From the NCBI RefSeq assembly GCF_000014585.1, contig NC_008319.1:930001-994000 (forward strand): a stretch of 64,000 bases of DNA. The letters are read 5' to 3'. This stretch comes from Synechococcus sp. CC9311 (GTDB taxonomy: Bacteria; Cyanobacteriota; Cyanobacteriia; PCC-6307; Cyanobiaceae). Each line of letters opens with the position of its first letter. Position 1 is the stretch's first letter. Positions 9,765 through 19,194 of the stretch are shown piece after piece. The notes under the pieces are model-generated. The model was given only the letters and a program-made list of their open reading frames with translations, made no database searches and was not told where the DNA came from. A program made the translations under genes and the position numbers.

Positions 9765-10742
9765 TTGCTGCCCATCCTTTACAGCTTTCGCCGTTGTCCC
9801 TATGCGATGCGAGCTCGTTGGGCTCTGCTTCAGGCAGGTTTGATGGTGCAGTGGCGTGAGATTGCACTCAAAGCCAAGCCTGCCGCGATGCTGGAGGTCT
9901 CTGCTAAGGGCACGGTTCCGGTGCTGGTCCTTCCGGATGGCAGCGTTATTGATGAGAGTTTGGCGATCATGCGCTGGGCTTTGCTGCAGGCTGACACCCG
10001 AGGCGTGTTGGGAAAAGCGGACTCGGACCTTTTGATCGAAGAAAATGACGGGCCTTTTAAGCATCATCTCGATCGTTTCAAGTACACCGATCGCTATCCC
10101 GGTGCCGTAAAAGAGGACCATCGCCAGGCTGGTCTTGTCATCCTGCGCAGCTGGAGCGAACGCATCAGTCAAAACGGCTGGTTGCTGGCTGATCGGATGG
10201 CTTTGGCGGATGGGGCCCTATGGCCGTTTGTACGGCAGTGGCGTCTTGCGGATGCGGTTGGATTTGATGCTGATCCAGATTTGTCACCGTTGCGGGACTG
10301 GCTCACGCGGTTTGTCGATGACCCGATGATGGAACGGTTGATGCAACGTGCTGATCCTTGGTTGCCAGGTGGAATGCAACCAATTTTCCCGGCCGATTCC
10401 ATTGCGATTCCCATGGATCAACCGTTGTTTCATCTCGCCTTGGAATCCGATTGGCAGGCTGCCATCCAGCGAGGCGACTATCGCGTTTCAACGCGTGGCT
10501 GTTCTCTCGAGCAGGTGGGATTCATTCATCTCTCTTGGCAAGAGCAGCTCCAAGACACGTTTGATCGGTTTTATGCCGACGCTGGTGCCGTCCTAACGCT
10601 CAGAATTAATCCAAAGCTGCTGTCTGCCCCTCTGAGAGCAGATGCCATCTACACAGGTGTTCTTTTCCCGCACCTGTATGGCCCGCTTCCAATTGCCTCG
10701 GTGGTCGAGGTGAGTCCTTTCTCTTCTCTGCCCGCTTCCTGA
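9765..10742 (+). CDS. Glutathione S-transferase fused to a DUF952 domain
   Basis: Residues 1-80 form a thioredoxin-like GST N-domain with the CPYAMRARWALLQAG active motif and TVPVLVLPDGSVIDESLAI for glutathione binding. Residues 85-205 are a helical GST C-domain. From about 217 a second module begins with PLFHLALESDWQAAIQRGDY, continues GFIHLSW and ends FPHLYGPLPIASVVEV, which I recognise as DUF952. The frame starts at TTG 9765 because an in-frame TGA lies 21 bases upstream. The GST half resembles small glutaredoxin-2-like transferases. The substrate is unknown. The TGA abuts the ATG of the next gene (TGATG), so they are coupled. Confidence 0.88.
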   Translation: MLPILYSFRRCPYAMRARWALLQAGLMVQWREIALKAKPAAMLEVSAKGTVPVLVLPDGSVIDESLAIMRWALLQADTRGVLGKADSDLLIEENDGPFKHHLDRFKYTDRYPGAVKEDHRQAGLVILRSWSERISQNGWLLADRMALADGALWPFVRQWRLADAVGFDADPDLSPLRDWLTRFVDDPMMERLMQRADPWLPGGMQPIFPADSIAIPMDQPLFHLALESDWQAAIQRGDYRVSTRGCSLEQVGFIHLSWQEQLQDTFDRFYADAGAVLTLRINPKLLSAPLRADAIYTGVLFPHLYGPLPIASVVEVSPFSSLPAS

Positions 10743-11245
10743 TGCTCAATGACCTAGAAGCTCAGGCACGAGAACGTGGCTTGCTGCTGCGCCTCAAAGT
10801 TGGACGCCCCCTGGGACTGTGGAGTTTGCGCTTGGTTGTGGCTGAACAGCTGCCCGCTGATCGCTTGCAACTCCAGGGCGAGATGAAAGCCTGGGCCTAT
10901 GGCGCCACCACTGGACTGCAGCTCGACACAATGCGAGTTCGTCCCAAAGCTCCTGCTGGGACGGGAGATCTGATTTGGGCCGCAACCATGGCTTGGGCGC
11001 TTGAGTCCACTCCTTGCCAGAGGGCCAGGTTGTTGGCGATACGGGATGCAGAGGGTCAGCATCGGCGTTTGGTGCGCTACTTCAAGCAACGAGGTTTCAG
11101 CACGGTGCATGAGGTGGAGGCAGCTGTTTGGGACTTGCCTCTGCGGATGGTTTGGGGTGGTGCTGGTGCGCTGATGACGGCTGATTGTGCCGAGGTGCAG
11201 CAGCGAGCTGTTCAGCGCTGGACGGCTCAGTCTCCTGCTGCGTGA
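10742..11245 (+). CDS. Conserved cyanobacterial protein, possible GNAT-like fold
   Basis: The product has 167 residues and no signal peptide. The segment [20 protein letters not shown] followed by [11 protein letters not shown] resembles the acetyl-CoA arm and C-terminal strand of GNAT acetyltransferases, but the usual Q/R-x-x-G-x-G/A loop is not visible, so activity is uncertain. The start overlaps the stop of the GST-DUF952 gene and the 3' end overlaps the convergent lipA by 19 bases. Confidence 0.75.
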   Translation: MLNDLEAQARERGLLLRLKVGRPLGLWSLRLVVAEQLPADRLQLQGEMKAWAYGATTGLQLDTMRVRPKAPAGTGDLIWAATMAWALESTPCQRARLLAIRDAEGQHRRLVRYFKQRGFSTVHEVEAAVWDLPLRMVWGGAGALMTADCAEVQQRAVQRWTAQSPAA

Positions 11246-12141
11246 TAACTGCTGCGCACTAATGGCCCACTGCGCACTTGAGTAAATCCAAGGTCGGTGG
11301 CGATGGCGCCAAGTTCTGCAAATTCCGTGGGGTGCCAGTAACGAGCTACAGGGATATGGGCTAAGGATGGCCTTAGGTACTGGCCGAGGGTGATGCGCTG
11401 ACAATCGACACTGCGTAGGTCTTTCAAGGTGTTGATGACTTCATCTTTGCTCTCGCCCAAACCAAGCATCAGGCCGCTTTTGGTGGGTATCGATGGGGCA
11501 AGTTCTCTGGCCGCGGCAAGTAGCCCAAGCGAGCGGGTGTAAGTCGCCCCACGGCGGACTTCACCTTGTAGTCGCTTCACCGTTTCAAGATTGTGGTTGA
11601 AACAAACTGGCTGTGCTTTCAGAACAGTGGCTAAACGTTTCTGTTGAGCTTGAAGCGCTTTGGTTTGATCGGCGATACCGCCCCAGAAGTCTGGGGTGAG
11701 TACTTCGATGGCGATCAAAGCATTGCGGGCACGAATCGCCGCCATCGCGTTCGTGAACAAACTGGCCCCATGGTCTTCAAGGTCATCGCGGGCTACGGCC
11801 GTGAGGACCACGTAGCGCAGTCCCATGCGAAGCACGGCTTCTGCAACCCGTTCACCTTCTTCAGGGTTCACTGCTTCAGGTGAACGTCCTTTATCCACTT
11901 GGCAGAACGCACAACTACGGGTGCAGATGGAGCCACCGAGTAAGAAAGTTGCGGTACCAGCTGCGTAACACTCCCCTCGATTGGGGCAGCGGCCCTCCTC
12001 GCAAATCGTGTTGAGCCCATTCTGTTTGACCAGAGTTTGCACCTGTTCAATCGCTGAGGCATTACCGATGGGTCGTCTCAACCATTCCGGCAAGCGCTCA
12101 CTGGGGCGTATTCCGCTGTAACGGCTCATGTTCGCTTTCAT
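11227..12141 (-). CDS. lipA: Lipoyl synthase
   Basis: LipA is a radical SAM enzyme that inserts two sulfurs into octanoyl-protein. The auxiliary cluster cysteines are in [20 protein letters not shown], and the SAM cluster motif is [13 protein letters not shown]. The C-terminal region ends with the family signature [10 protein letters not shown]. An upstream TTG-type frame extends to 12186, overlapping recR, but ATG 12141 ([20 protein letters not shown]) is the better start. The gene lies 20 bases after recR on the same strand. Confidence 0.95.
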   Translation of the reverse strand: MKANMSRYSGIRPSERLPEWLRRPIGNASAIEQVQTLVKQNGLNTICEEGRCPNRGECYAAGTATFLLGGSICTRSCAFCQVDKGRSPEAVNPEEGERVAEAVLRMGLRYVVLTAVARDDLEDHGASLFTNAMAAIRARNALIAIEVLTPDFWGGIADQTKALQAQQKRLATVLKAQPVCFNHNLETVKRLQGEVRRGATYTRSLGLLAAARELAPSIPTKSGLMLGLGESKDEVINTLKDLRSVDCQRITLGQYLRPSLAHIPVARYWHPTEFAELGAIATDLGFTQVRSGPLVRSSYHAAGD

Positions 12142-12160
12142 GACCGCATGTCTGGGAGTT

Positions 12161-12760
12161 TCATTCAACTGCTCGACGACCTTCAAGAGCCCGACTCAAG
12201 GTGACGTCGTCCGCGTATTCGAGTTCGCTTCCAACTGGAAGGCCGTAGGCGATTCGACTGACTTCCGTAAATGGTTTGAGCAGGCGAGCCAGGTAGAGGC
12301 TGGTGGTATCACCTTCCACGCTGGGGGTGAGCGCAAGGATGACTTCGTTGATCTCGTCTGCTGCAACCCTTTTCACGAGGTTGCTGATCTGCAGCATTTC
12401 CGGACCGATGCCGTCCATCGGAGAGATCAGGCCTCCCAAAACGTGGTATCTACCGGCATATTCCCTGGTGCGTTCGAGGGCCAGTAGATCCCTTGAATCG
12501 GCTACAACGCAAAGCATCCCGATCGAGCGCTCTGGATTCCTGCAAATCTCACATGTGGGTTCGGCACTGAGATGGAAACAGGTTTGGCATTGCCCTACCT
12601 GACTCCTTGCCGCCAAGAGAGCGTCAGCAAAACTGTGGATCTGCTCTTCTGGTTGGCGTAGCAAATGGAGGGCCAGTCGTTGTGCAGTCCTTGGACCAAT
12701 GCCAGGGAGACGTTCGAACTGGTCGATCAACCGTGCTAGCGGTCGGGTGAAGCCGCTCAG
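12161..12760 (-). CDS. recR: Recombination mediator RecR
   Basis: RecR works with RecF/RecO to load RecA on gapped DNA. The helix-hairpin-helix [20 protein letters not shown], a four-cysteine zinc finger ([16 protein letters not shown]) and the Toprim domain from [12 protein letters not shown] onward are all present. The first standard start is TTG 12730, but the frame upstream encodes [16 protein letters not shown], which resembles the conserved N-terminus of RecR. I therefore extended to a CTG at 12760; the true start is unproven. It precedes lipA on the same strand. Confidence 0.9.
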   Translation of the reverse strand: MSGFTRPLARLIDQFERLPGIGPRTAQRLALHLLRQPEEQIHSFADALLAARSQVGQCQTCFHLSAEPTCEICRNPERSIGMLCVVADSRDLLALERTREYAGRYHVLGGLISPMDGIGPEMLQISNLVKRVAADEINEVILALTPSVEGDTTSLYLARLLKPFTEVSRIAYGLPVGSELEYADDVTLSRALEGRRAVE

Positions 12761-12822
12761 AACTCTTTTGCAAGTCTCTGAAATCTAGGCAGGGAGATCT
12801 CCGGGCAGAATGGGATGGATTT

Positions 12823-13389
12823 ATGAACGATTCGATGCGCTTCCCGTTACAAGTTCCGCTCCGATCGCTCCTCAGCGTTGTCTGTGTTTTATTGCTCACC
12901 GCCTGCAGCGGTGCTGGAGCTGGTCTTAATTCGTTCCAGAGCCCTGACGGTAGATACGCCTTCCTCTACCCCACCGGTTGGACGCGGGTGGCGATGACGG
13001 GAGGCCCCACCGTTGTCTTTCACGACCTGATTAATAGTGATGAAACGGTAAGCCTTGTGGTATCGGATGTAGATGCCGACAACGATTTACAGAACCTGGG
13101 CAGTGCTGTTGCCGTAGGAGAACGCTTGCGCCGTGATGTGATCGCCCCAGAGGGCAGCGGACGCAATGCCGAGCTGATCGAGGCACGAGAACGAGAGGCC
13201 TCAGGTCATACGTTCTATGACCTGGAGTACGCCGTGCATCTTCAAGATCGTGATCGCCATGAGTTGGCCACTGTCGTTGTGGATCGGGGCCGCTTGTACA
13301 CCCTTGCGACCAGCACGAATGAAAGCCGCTGGCCTCGCGTTAAAGACTTGTTCGAATCTGTGATTACATCGTTTACGTTGTTGATCTGA
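12823..13389 (+). CDS. psbP: PsbP-like photosystem II lipoprotein (CyanoP)
   Basis: A hydrophobic leader ending VCVLLLTACSGAGAG carries a lipobox, so the mature protein would be lipid-anchored on the lumenal side of the thylakoid. The mature part begins FQSPDGRYAFLYPTGWTRV and contains VVFHDLI and DLEYAVHLQDRDRHELATVVV, the PsbP fold. CyanoP is associated with photosystem II assembly. ATG 12823 or ATG 12835 are both possible. The gene is divergent from recR. Confidence 0.92.
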   Translation: MNDSMRFPLQVPLRSLLSVVCVLLLTACSGAGAGLNSFQSPDGRYAFLYPTGWTRVAMTGGPTVVFHDLINSDETVSLVVSDVDADNDLQNLGSAVAVGERLRRDVIAPEGSGRNAELIEAREREASGHTFYDLEYAVHLQDRDRHELATVVVDRGRLYTLATSTNESRWPRVKDLFESVITSFTLLI

Positions 13390-13505
13390 TAAGGGTTCAA
13401 CCATTGAGATGGCCGAGCTTCGAACATTGATGACAGACGATTGATGTTGAAAGACTTGTCCTCATCCATGGTTTTCACGATGTACCTGCAACAGCGACAT
13501 TCCCT

Positions 13506-14813
13506 GTGTCTTTAATATCCTTCAGTAAGTTAAAAACGCGCTGGGATGGTCTTGATGACCATCGGCAGGTTGGGGCTTGTTTGGCAGGAATGGGGGGATT
13601 GTTCACAGCTTGGCTTTTATTCTGGCCAGTTCCTACTCAAGTTGAAGGTAAAGGTGTTCTGATCTACCCCGATAATGCTGGCGTTTTGAATGCCAGGTCT
13701 GCTGGTCAAGTTCTCAACGTTGATGTGCGTGTGGGTGATCGCGTTGAGAAACAGCAGGTACTCATGACGCTATATTTGCCTGAGCTTGAACGTGAACTAG
13801 AGCAAGAAAAAGGGAATTTAAACCAGCTTCAAAAACAAAATATCGAGTTAAATCAGCGCGATGTATTGCGTATCGAGACTGCACGACAGGCTCTTGATAC
13901 CACTCTCGCCAAGCTCAAAGATGACGAGCGAAGGCTGGGTGAATTGCAAAGCACTTTTTCGGGGAAGCTTCGAAATCTTGAATGGTTATCGCGACGTGCT
14001 GTGGTGGCTCCTCTATCCAGTGAAGTGGTGTCCGCAGAACAAGGACTGACCAGCACCAGCGTTGCCTTGGATGATCTGAAGATTCAGGGCAAACAGGCTC
14101 TCACAATATTTCAGCAAATCAAACTTGATGTTGAGTCTGAGCAGCTCGATCGGACCTTTGTGATTGATGATCTGAAGCGTAAGATTCGCGTCAGCGAGGC
14201 GAAATTGGCCTTTGATGGCACGATTACAGCTCAGCGTGATGGCAGTGTGCTGGATCTTCAAGTGATTCCGGGTCAGACCATCAAAATGGGTGATCGTCTT
14301 GGCACGATTGGAAGGGGGGAGGTGGCTCGAGGTAACGGTCCTGATCTGATCGCTGTCGCCTACTTTCCACCTGCTGATGCGCGACGACTACCGCTTGGGT
14401 TGCCTGTTGAGGTGGTCCCGCGCTGGAACCAAAGGGGCCGGTTTGGTGGAATTGAAGGGAAGGTGAAAAATGTGCTGACGTTGCCTGCAACCCAGGAAGA
14501 TATCGCCACCACAACGGGCAATGCACAGCTTGCTGAAGACTTGGCCGGAGATGGCCCAGTGATGCGGGCTGAGATCAGTTTGCAGCGTCGATCAAGGTCT
14601 GATGATGGTTTTCTCTGGACGCTTTCTAATGGCAGTGGCGTCTTCCCGATCCGCGATGGTTTGACCGTAGACACCTTTGCTTATGTGGAATGGCGCTCAC
14701 CGATCACCTATGTCTTGCCCGGGCTTCGTTCGATCACAGGCGGTTACCGCACATTGAGGATTGATCGTGTCTTTGATCTGCCTTTTCTTCGTCAACCTGA
14801 CACCCTTCCCTGA
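13506..14813 (+). CDS. HlyD-family membrane fusion protein (periplasmic adaptor)
   Basis: The 435-residue protein has one N-terminal membrane segment (about residues 27-47), then a biotinyl-lipoyl-like half-motif VLNARSAGQVLNVDVRVGDRV, a long coiled-coil hairpin (about 85-225) with many Glu/Gln/Leu, and a second half-motif ITAQRDGSVLDLQVIPGQ. This is the architecture of adaptors that bridge an inner-membrane pump and TolC. It starts at GTG 13506. It is followed 10 bases later by a small membrane protein and faces a convergent TolC plus FUSC operon, its likely partners. Confidence 0.88.
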   Translation: MSLISFSKLKTRWDGLDDHRQVGACLAGMGGLFTAWLLFWPVPTQVEGKGVLIYPDNAGVLNARSAGQVLNVDVRVGDRVEKQQVLMTLYLPELERELEQEKGNLNQLQKQNIELNQRDVLRIETARQALDTTLAKLKDDERRLGELQSTFSGKLRNLEWLSRRAVVAPLSSEVVSAEQGLTSTSVALDDLKIQGKQALTIFQQIKLDVESEQLDRTFVIDDLKRKIRVSEAKLAFDGTITAQRDGSVLDLQVIPGQTIKMGDRLGTIGRGEVARGNGPDLIAVAYFPPADARRLPLGLPVEVVPRWNQRGRFGGIEGKVKNVLTLPATQEDIATTTGNAQLAEDLAGDGPVMRAEISLQRRSRSDDGFLWTLSNGSGVFPIRDGLTVDTFAYVEWRSPITYVLPGLRSITGGYRTLRIDRVFDLPFLRQPDTLP

Positions 14814-14823
14814 TCTTTCCACG

Positions 14824-14994
14824 ATGTCAATGCGTCCATTACTTAAGCAAGAGATTCCTTGGCTAATATCAGAATTGGTGTTGTTAATTATTCTATTAAA
14901 TGCTAATCCGCCTGAATTGTGGTTTTGGTTTGTTGTTTTTTTGGTGGTTTTTGGATATCGAATCGAGCGCTGGTGGTCTTCAAGGGCTGACTAG
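14824..14994 (+). CDS. Small membrane protein downstream of HlyD, possibly AaeX-like
   Basis: ATG 14824 gives 56 residues, with hydrophobic segments ISELVLLIILLNA and LWFWFVVFLVVFGYRI and a basic end. It follows the HlyD gene by 10 bases. Its TAG overlaps the convergent tolC stop (CTAG). AaeXAB-type efflux loci carry a small membrane protein beside the adaptor and FUSC pump, which suggests a similar accessory role. No sequence identity to AaeX can be claimed. Confidence 0.65.
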   Translation: MSMRPLLKQEIPWLISELVLLIILLNANPPELWFWFVVFLVVFGYRIERWWSSRAD

Positions 14995-16862
14995 TTGAGA
15001 TTATTTGAAGGAAAACTAAGAGTTAATTGGGTGAAGACTGGATCGTTTGGATTTTTAGGCATGGGCAAGAGTTCACGCAGCATGCGTGCATAGGTGACAT
15101 TTACATTCAAAGTGGCGAATAATCGTCTTACTAAGGCGTTAACGAGCTGTTCCTGGGTAATGGAAAGGTTGATTTCATCGCTTAATCCGGTTTGATAACG
15201 CAGTTGTGTGTCTCGGAAGGCCTCTTTGCTGGCACCAACAGCACGTCTGGCCGACACTAATTTCGCCAAACTGGCTTCATGGTTTAAAAAAGCTCGCTCC
15301 AGTCGTAAGCGAATCGCGTTGCGGGTGTTTGCATATTGCTCTGCGGTTGCTTGCTCTTGAAGTTTCAAGGCCTTCACTCTGTTTGACGTGCCACCGGCAT
15401 CAAAGATCATCCAATTGAAGGCCAGTCCTACCGACCATTCGTATCCGCTGACCTGCTCGAGGGGAAGAAAAGTGCCTCCGCAGCATCCACCTCCGATCAG
15501 CGCAAGATTTGACGTGCGTTCCACGGATCCCAAGCCACCGGCTGCTGCAAAGAGACTGAGCCTTGGTAGCAGCTGAGCAGCCGCTTCGTCTTGGCGGCGC
15601 ATGAGTGCTTGCTGTGTTGCGAGAATCGCAGTGAGCTCTGGATTGTCGTCGTAAGCCGCCAATACCGTTCTTTCTAAATTCAGGGGCCATCGTGGTTGGA
15701 GGCTGATGGGGTCGCTTGCACTGGGGATGATCTCACTGGAAAGATTGAGAATGGTCCAAAGTTCACGGCGGGCTACCGCACGATCAGTCATCGCTTGGAT
15801 CAAGCTTTCTTCGTCTGCAGCGAGAAGGCTGCTTCGTCTGAGCAGATCCACTCTCGGAACAAGACCAGCTTGTTTTAGGTCAAGAGTGTCTTCTAATACG
15901 ACCAGATCAGTGCGAACGATCGCATCGCGTATCCGCACAAGTTGCTCAGCACGTTGAAGGTTGTAGTAGGCCTCGCTCACTTCAAGCTGAATGGCTCTTA
16001 ACCGGTCGGAATAGAGATTTTCTTGTTGGGTGAGCCGGGCTTGGGCTGCTTGAACCCTGGGAGTTCGAGCAAAATCAATAATGTTGTAATCGAGCTGAAG
16101 CCCAGCATCTGCCGAAACTCCATTCGCTACCGCCCCTAGCCCACCTCCTGGTGGGATGTAGAAGGGGCCAGCGCTGGAGCCACTGACTTTGTCTCCATCA
16201 TTGGTGAGAGCAAAATTGGGAGTTTGCCCTTTTGAATTAAAGAGTTCTCCAAACCCAAAGGTGTTGTTTCCATAGGGGTTGTAAGTGGTTGTTCCGCTTT
16301 GAAATCCATCGACGTTGGCGAAAACGCTGATCGTTGGCCAGTAGCGACTTGATTCGGATGCAATGGTGGCGGCTTGAGCCTTGATTAAATCTCGTTGAGC
16401 GCCCAGGGATGGGTTGTTGCGGAAGGCGATCGTGACAGCATCTTCAAGAGAGAGAGAAAGAGTTCGCGATGCAGTGTCAGCTGAAGATGGAAGGCGAAGA
16501 AGAGGGTCTGGCTGGGTCTCTTGTTCTGTTAGCTCTCCGGATGCGGGTGTATTGACATCAATCAGTAGTTTGGGAACTTCAATCGATCTGAGATCGTCAC
16601 TGCTCTCAATCGCTGGAGCTGGACCAGTCAACGTATCGATAGCGTGGACCTGGGTATTGAGGCGCTCCCAACTTTTCTCAAGTTGCTCTGTCGTGCCGCC
16701 TTCATCCAGTGGAGCAACGTTGGTCTGAGCTGCTACGGGAGCGAAGGTGTTGCAAATCAATCCGAGCGCGCATACGTAACGGGAGAGGACCAGATCACAG
16801 CGGGATGGTTTCAACACGTTTGTCGGATGACGACTTCTAAAACGACTTTTGGGTATGTTCAC
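14991..16862 (-). CDS. tolC: TolC-family outer membrane efflux protein
   Basis: The 623-residue protein has a basic N-terminus with a hydrophobic core ending APVAAQ, a likely signal peptide of about 45 residues. An N-terminal linker of about 90 residues follows, and then two outer-membrane-efflux repeats: SLEDAVTIAFRNNPSLGAQR starts the first and RTVLAAYDDNPELTAILATQ the second. Long helical stretches rich in Gln, Arg and Leu fit the TolC barrel-tunnel. Its 5' end is 221 bases from the FUSC gene on the same strand. It is probably the outer-membrane duct for the adjacent HlyD/FUSC pump. Confidence 0.9.
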   Translation of the reverse strand: MNIPKSRFRSRHPTNVLKPSRCDLVLSRYVCALGLICNTFAPVAAQTNVAPLDEGGTTEQLEKSWERLNTQVHAIDTLTGPAPAIESSDDLRSIEVPKLLIDVNTPASGELTEQETQPDPLLRLPSSADTASRTLSLSLEDAVTIAFRNNPSLGAQRDLIKAQAATIASESSRYWPTISVFANVDGFQSGTTTYNPYGNNTFGFGELFNSKGQTPNFALTNDGDKVSGSSAGPFYIPPGGGLGAVANGVSADAGLQLDYNIIDFARTPRVQAAQARLTQQENLYSDRLRAIQLEVSEAYYNLQRAEQLVRIRDAIVRTDLVVLEDTLDLKQAGLVPRVDLLRRSSLLAADEESLIQAMTDRAVARRELWTILNLSSEIIPSASDPISLQPRWPLNLERTVLAAYDDNPELTAILATQQALMRRQDEAAAQLLPRLSLFAAAGGLGSVERTSNLALIGGGCCGGTFLPLEQVSGYEWSVGLAFNWMIFDAGGTSNRVKALKLQEQATAEQYANTRNAIRLRLERAFLNHEASLAKLVSARRAVGASKEAFRDTQLRYQTGLSDEINLSITQEQLVNALVRRLFATLNVNVTYARMLRELLPMPKNPNDPVFTQLTLSFPSNNLN

Positions 16863-17083
16863 GCACTCTGGTCAATGATGAAAGGTGTCCAATGCAAAAC
16901 TATGATGAGTTTGATCGCTAGCTATCAAACTGGATGGCAACCATGAGACTGTTCGTAAGCTGAACGATGCTGTAACAATTGACCGCAAACAGCTTCAATA
17001 GTTTTTGATTTTAATGAACTTGATTGGCTGGAGTCTCTGCAATCCTTGAAGAAGTTTAATGCATGCTGGGTGATTTCAAATGC

Positions 17084-18220
17084 TCAATCCCTCATTGGTA
17101 GATCGTTTATGATGGTTGACTTGGAGCGGGTGGATGTTGCTTCGATGATTGCTGATCGGATGTAGTCAATTAGGGTCATTCTTAAGATTATTTGTCTCAG
17201 CTGCTGGTTATTTATCTGTTTGTTGTCAGTGGAAAGTGTGCCTTCCGTTGTCAGTTCAAGCCATTGGCTGAAGTCTCGAGAAAGATCCTTCATTGCGATC
17301 AAAGTCCCAGGATTGAATTGTTGATTATTAATTGTTTTTGGGCTTTTTAGCTCAGTACTGATGGTTAGCAATTGAGCGCTCAGAATATCAAATAAGTCTG
17401 CTTCCTCGTTGTGAAGTCGTTTGACTTTCTCTGATCTAATGAAGGGTGCTGGTAAGCTTCTAATAGATTCAAGAGAGGTCATAATCTGTGAGGCCAAAAG
17501 ATCAATTCTGCTCCAAATGTCGTGTAGTGGATGTTGTTCGGGATTAACTCCCAGCTCTAATTGTGCAAGAACCTGTTGTTGCCTTGCTGCGTTGAGTTGT
17601 CTGATGAGTGAAATGCGTTTTGCCTGTTGTTTACTCGGTGGACTTGAGGAAGGATTGTTTTGTCTGAGGGTATCGCCTTCATGTTTTAGCTCCACTCCGA
17701 GGGCATCTAGCAATGATGCAAATTGTTGGTGTAATTGAGGAATAGTTTGACTGGGCCAAATCCATTGACACGCCAGTAGTGAAATGACAATGCCAAGTCC
17801 AGTCCAGAATAGGCGAATGGGGCCCCAGATGGTTTCGACCTGTTCATGAACAAGCCATCCCATAACGATGATCGTGCCTGCAACTTTGTACCCCACTTGT
17901 AGACCGAGAATTCCTCCTAAAAGTCTTGTTGAAGCTAAAGCTAATCCGAGTCCTAAAGGGAGAGGGAGATCTAGGCATTTTGTAAATATGATCAAAATAA
18001 TCACGCCCATCAGCGACCCCATCAGCCGCTGAATGCCCAGCTTCATGGAATTGCCGTAGGTACTCGATAAAACGGCTGCTGTTGTTAATGGCAAATAAAA
18101 GCCATATGGAATCGAACTCAGGAGACCGAATCCAGCACTCAATCCCGTAATAAGGACAAGGCGTAATTCTTGTCTAGTAAACCAAGGCTTGCTGTGGGGT
18201 TGACTACTTTTTTTTATCAT
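17084..18220 (-). CDS. FUSC-family aromatic acid exporter half (C-terminal half equivalent)
   Basis: 378 residues: five or six membrane segments fill about 20-165 (for example LVLITGLSAGFGLLSSIPYG and LFWTGLGIVISLLACQWIWP), and the rest is a soluble helical domain. This is one TM-plus-cytosolic unit of the FUSC type seen twice in AaeB-like exporters. ATG 18220 overlaps the stop of the upstream FUSC half by four bases (ATGA), so the two halves are coupled and probably form a heterodimer. Confidence 0.8.
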   Translation of the reverse strand: MIKKSSQPHSKPWFTRQELRLVLITGLSAGFGLLSSIPYGFYLPLTTAAVLSSTYGNSMKLGIQRLMGSLMGVIILIIFTKCLDLPLPLGLGLALASTRLLGGILGLQVGYKVAGTIIVMGWLVHEQVETIWGPIRLFWTGLGIVISLLACQWIWPSQTIPQLHQQFASLLDALGVELKHEGDTLRQNNPSSSPPSKQQAKRISLIRQLNAARQQQVLAQLELGVNPEQHPLHDIWSRIDLLASQIMTSLESIRSLPAPFIRSEKVKRLHNEEADLFDILSAQLLTISTELKSPKTINNQQFNPGTLIAMKDLSRDFSQWLELTTEGTLSTDNKQINNQQLRQIILRMTLIDYIRSAIIEATSTRSKSTIINDLPMRD

Positions 18221-19182
18221 TCAAATGAGTTTTGCTTCACGGCAAAATCAAGTTTTTTCTGACTTCTAACGATTCGAAGGAATCGAGTACCTTCTTCCTC
18301 TAAAAGAATACGCTGGGAGAGGCTAAGTGGACTATGTGAATCTATATGTAATCGTTTCCATCCAAAGTCATTGCTAATATCTAACTGATCAGCAAGTTCA
18401 GGTAATTGCAAGGGCTGATATTTTACGGCCAGAGCGTCAAGAAGCCTTTCTATCAAAATCCATTGCGCATGTAGGCTGCGCCAAAGGCTCATCCGTTGTC
18501 GCCAGCGTAGCTGCACCAATTGTTTAATGTGTTTCGAGCCAAGCTGTTCTTCAATATTAATAAGGCGTTGAATTTCCAAGAGATCTTTCGTGATCAAGCC
18601 TGGCTGTAAAGGTGGTGGTGAAGACGTAAATCCTTGGAGCGACTGGCTATGTTGTTGTATGCGAGTGTTTAGTGAATTAAGCAATCTTTGATGAAGCTCT
18701 TCCATTCGCGTCAGTCGATTTTTGGGCCAAAGTAAGCGCCCGATTGCAATGGCTACTACGATTCCAACTAAAGTATCTATGCTTCTGTTTAAAATATAAT
18801 ACCAGTTTAACTTTGTATAACCGTGAACGCCTAAAAAGATCACGGTAATCACAACGGCTGTCGACAAGCCGCTGCCCCAGCCAAGGAGGCGCAGTAAGGG
18901 GACAGTAATTAAGAGGCTGACGAAAATGCCGATCCAGCCTGAAAGCATTGTGTGGACTAAAAAAACAACAAAGCCGCCAGTTACTGTTCCTAAAATCCTT
19001 CCTTTGGCAGCATCAAGTGTGTTTTCGTCTTGATCGTCGACGACTAAAATGACGGCTAAGAGCGGATAAAAAACAAAGCTAATTCGATCAAAGTGTTGGG
19101 CAATCGCGCATGTGATAAAGATGCTGATGCCAAGCCTAAGACTTTGTTTTATAAGATTACTGTCTATTGTTGCAATGTTCAT
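18217..19182 (-). CDS. FUSC-family exporter half (N-terminal half equivalent)
   Basis: 321 residues. Six hydrophobic segments lie in about residues 13-160, including LGISIFITCAIAQHF, GFVVFLVHTMLSGWIGIFV and VVITVIFLGVHGY; a helical soluble domain follows. The fold is FUSC/ArAE-like but half the length of the usual 650-700 residue exporters. It starts 12 bases after the LCP gene and overlaps the second FUSC gene by four bases. Expected to export aromatic or amphipathic acids; substrate unknown. Confidence 0.8.
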   Translation of the reverse strand: MNIATIDSNLIKQSLRLGISIFITCAIAQHFDRISFVFYPLLAVILVVDDQDENTLDAAKGRILGTVTGGFVVFLVHTMLSGWIGIFVSLLITVPLLRLLGWGSGLSTAVVITVIFLGVHGYTKLNWYYILNRSIDTLVGIVVAIAIGRLLWPKNRLTRMEELHQRLLNSLNTRIQQHSQSLQGFTSSPPPLQPGLITKDLLEIQRLINIEEQLGSKHIKQLVQLRWRQRMSLWRSLHAQWILIERLLDALAVKYQPLQLPELADQLDISNDFGWKRLHIDSHSPLSLSQRILLEEEGTRFLRIVRSQKKLDFAVKQNSFE

Positions 19183-19194
19183 TTTTAGAGGTAA

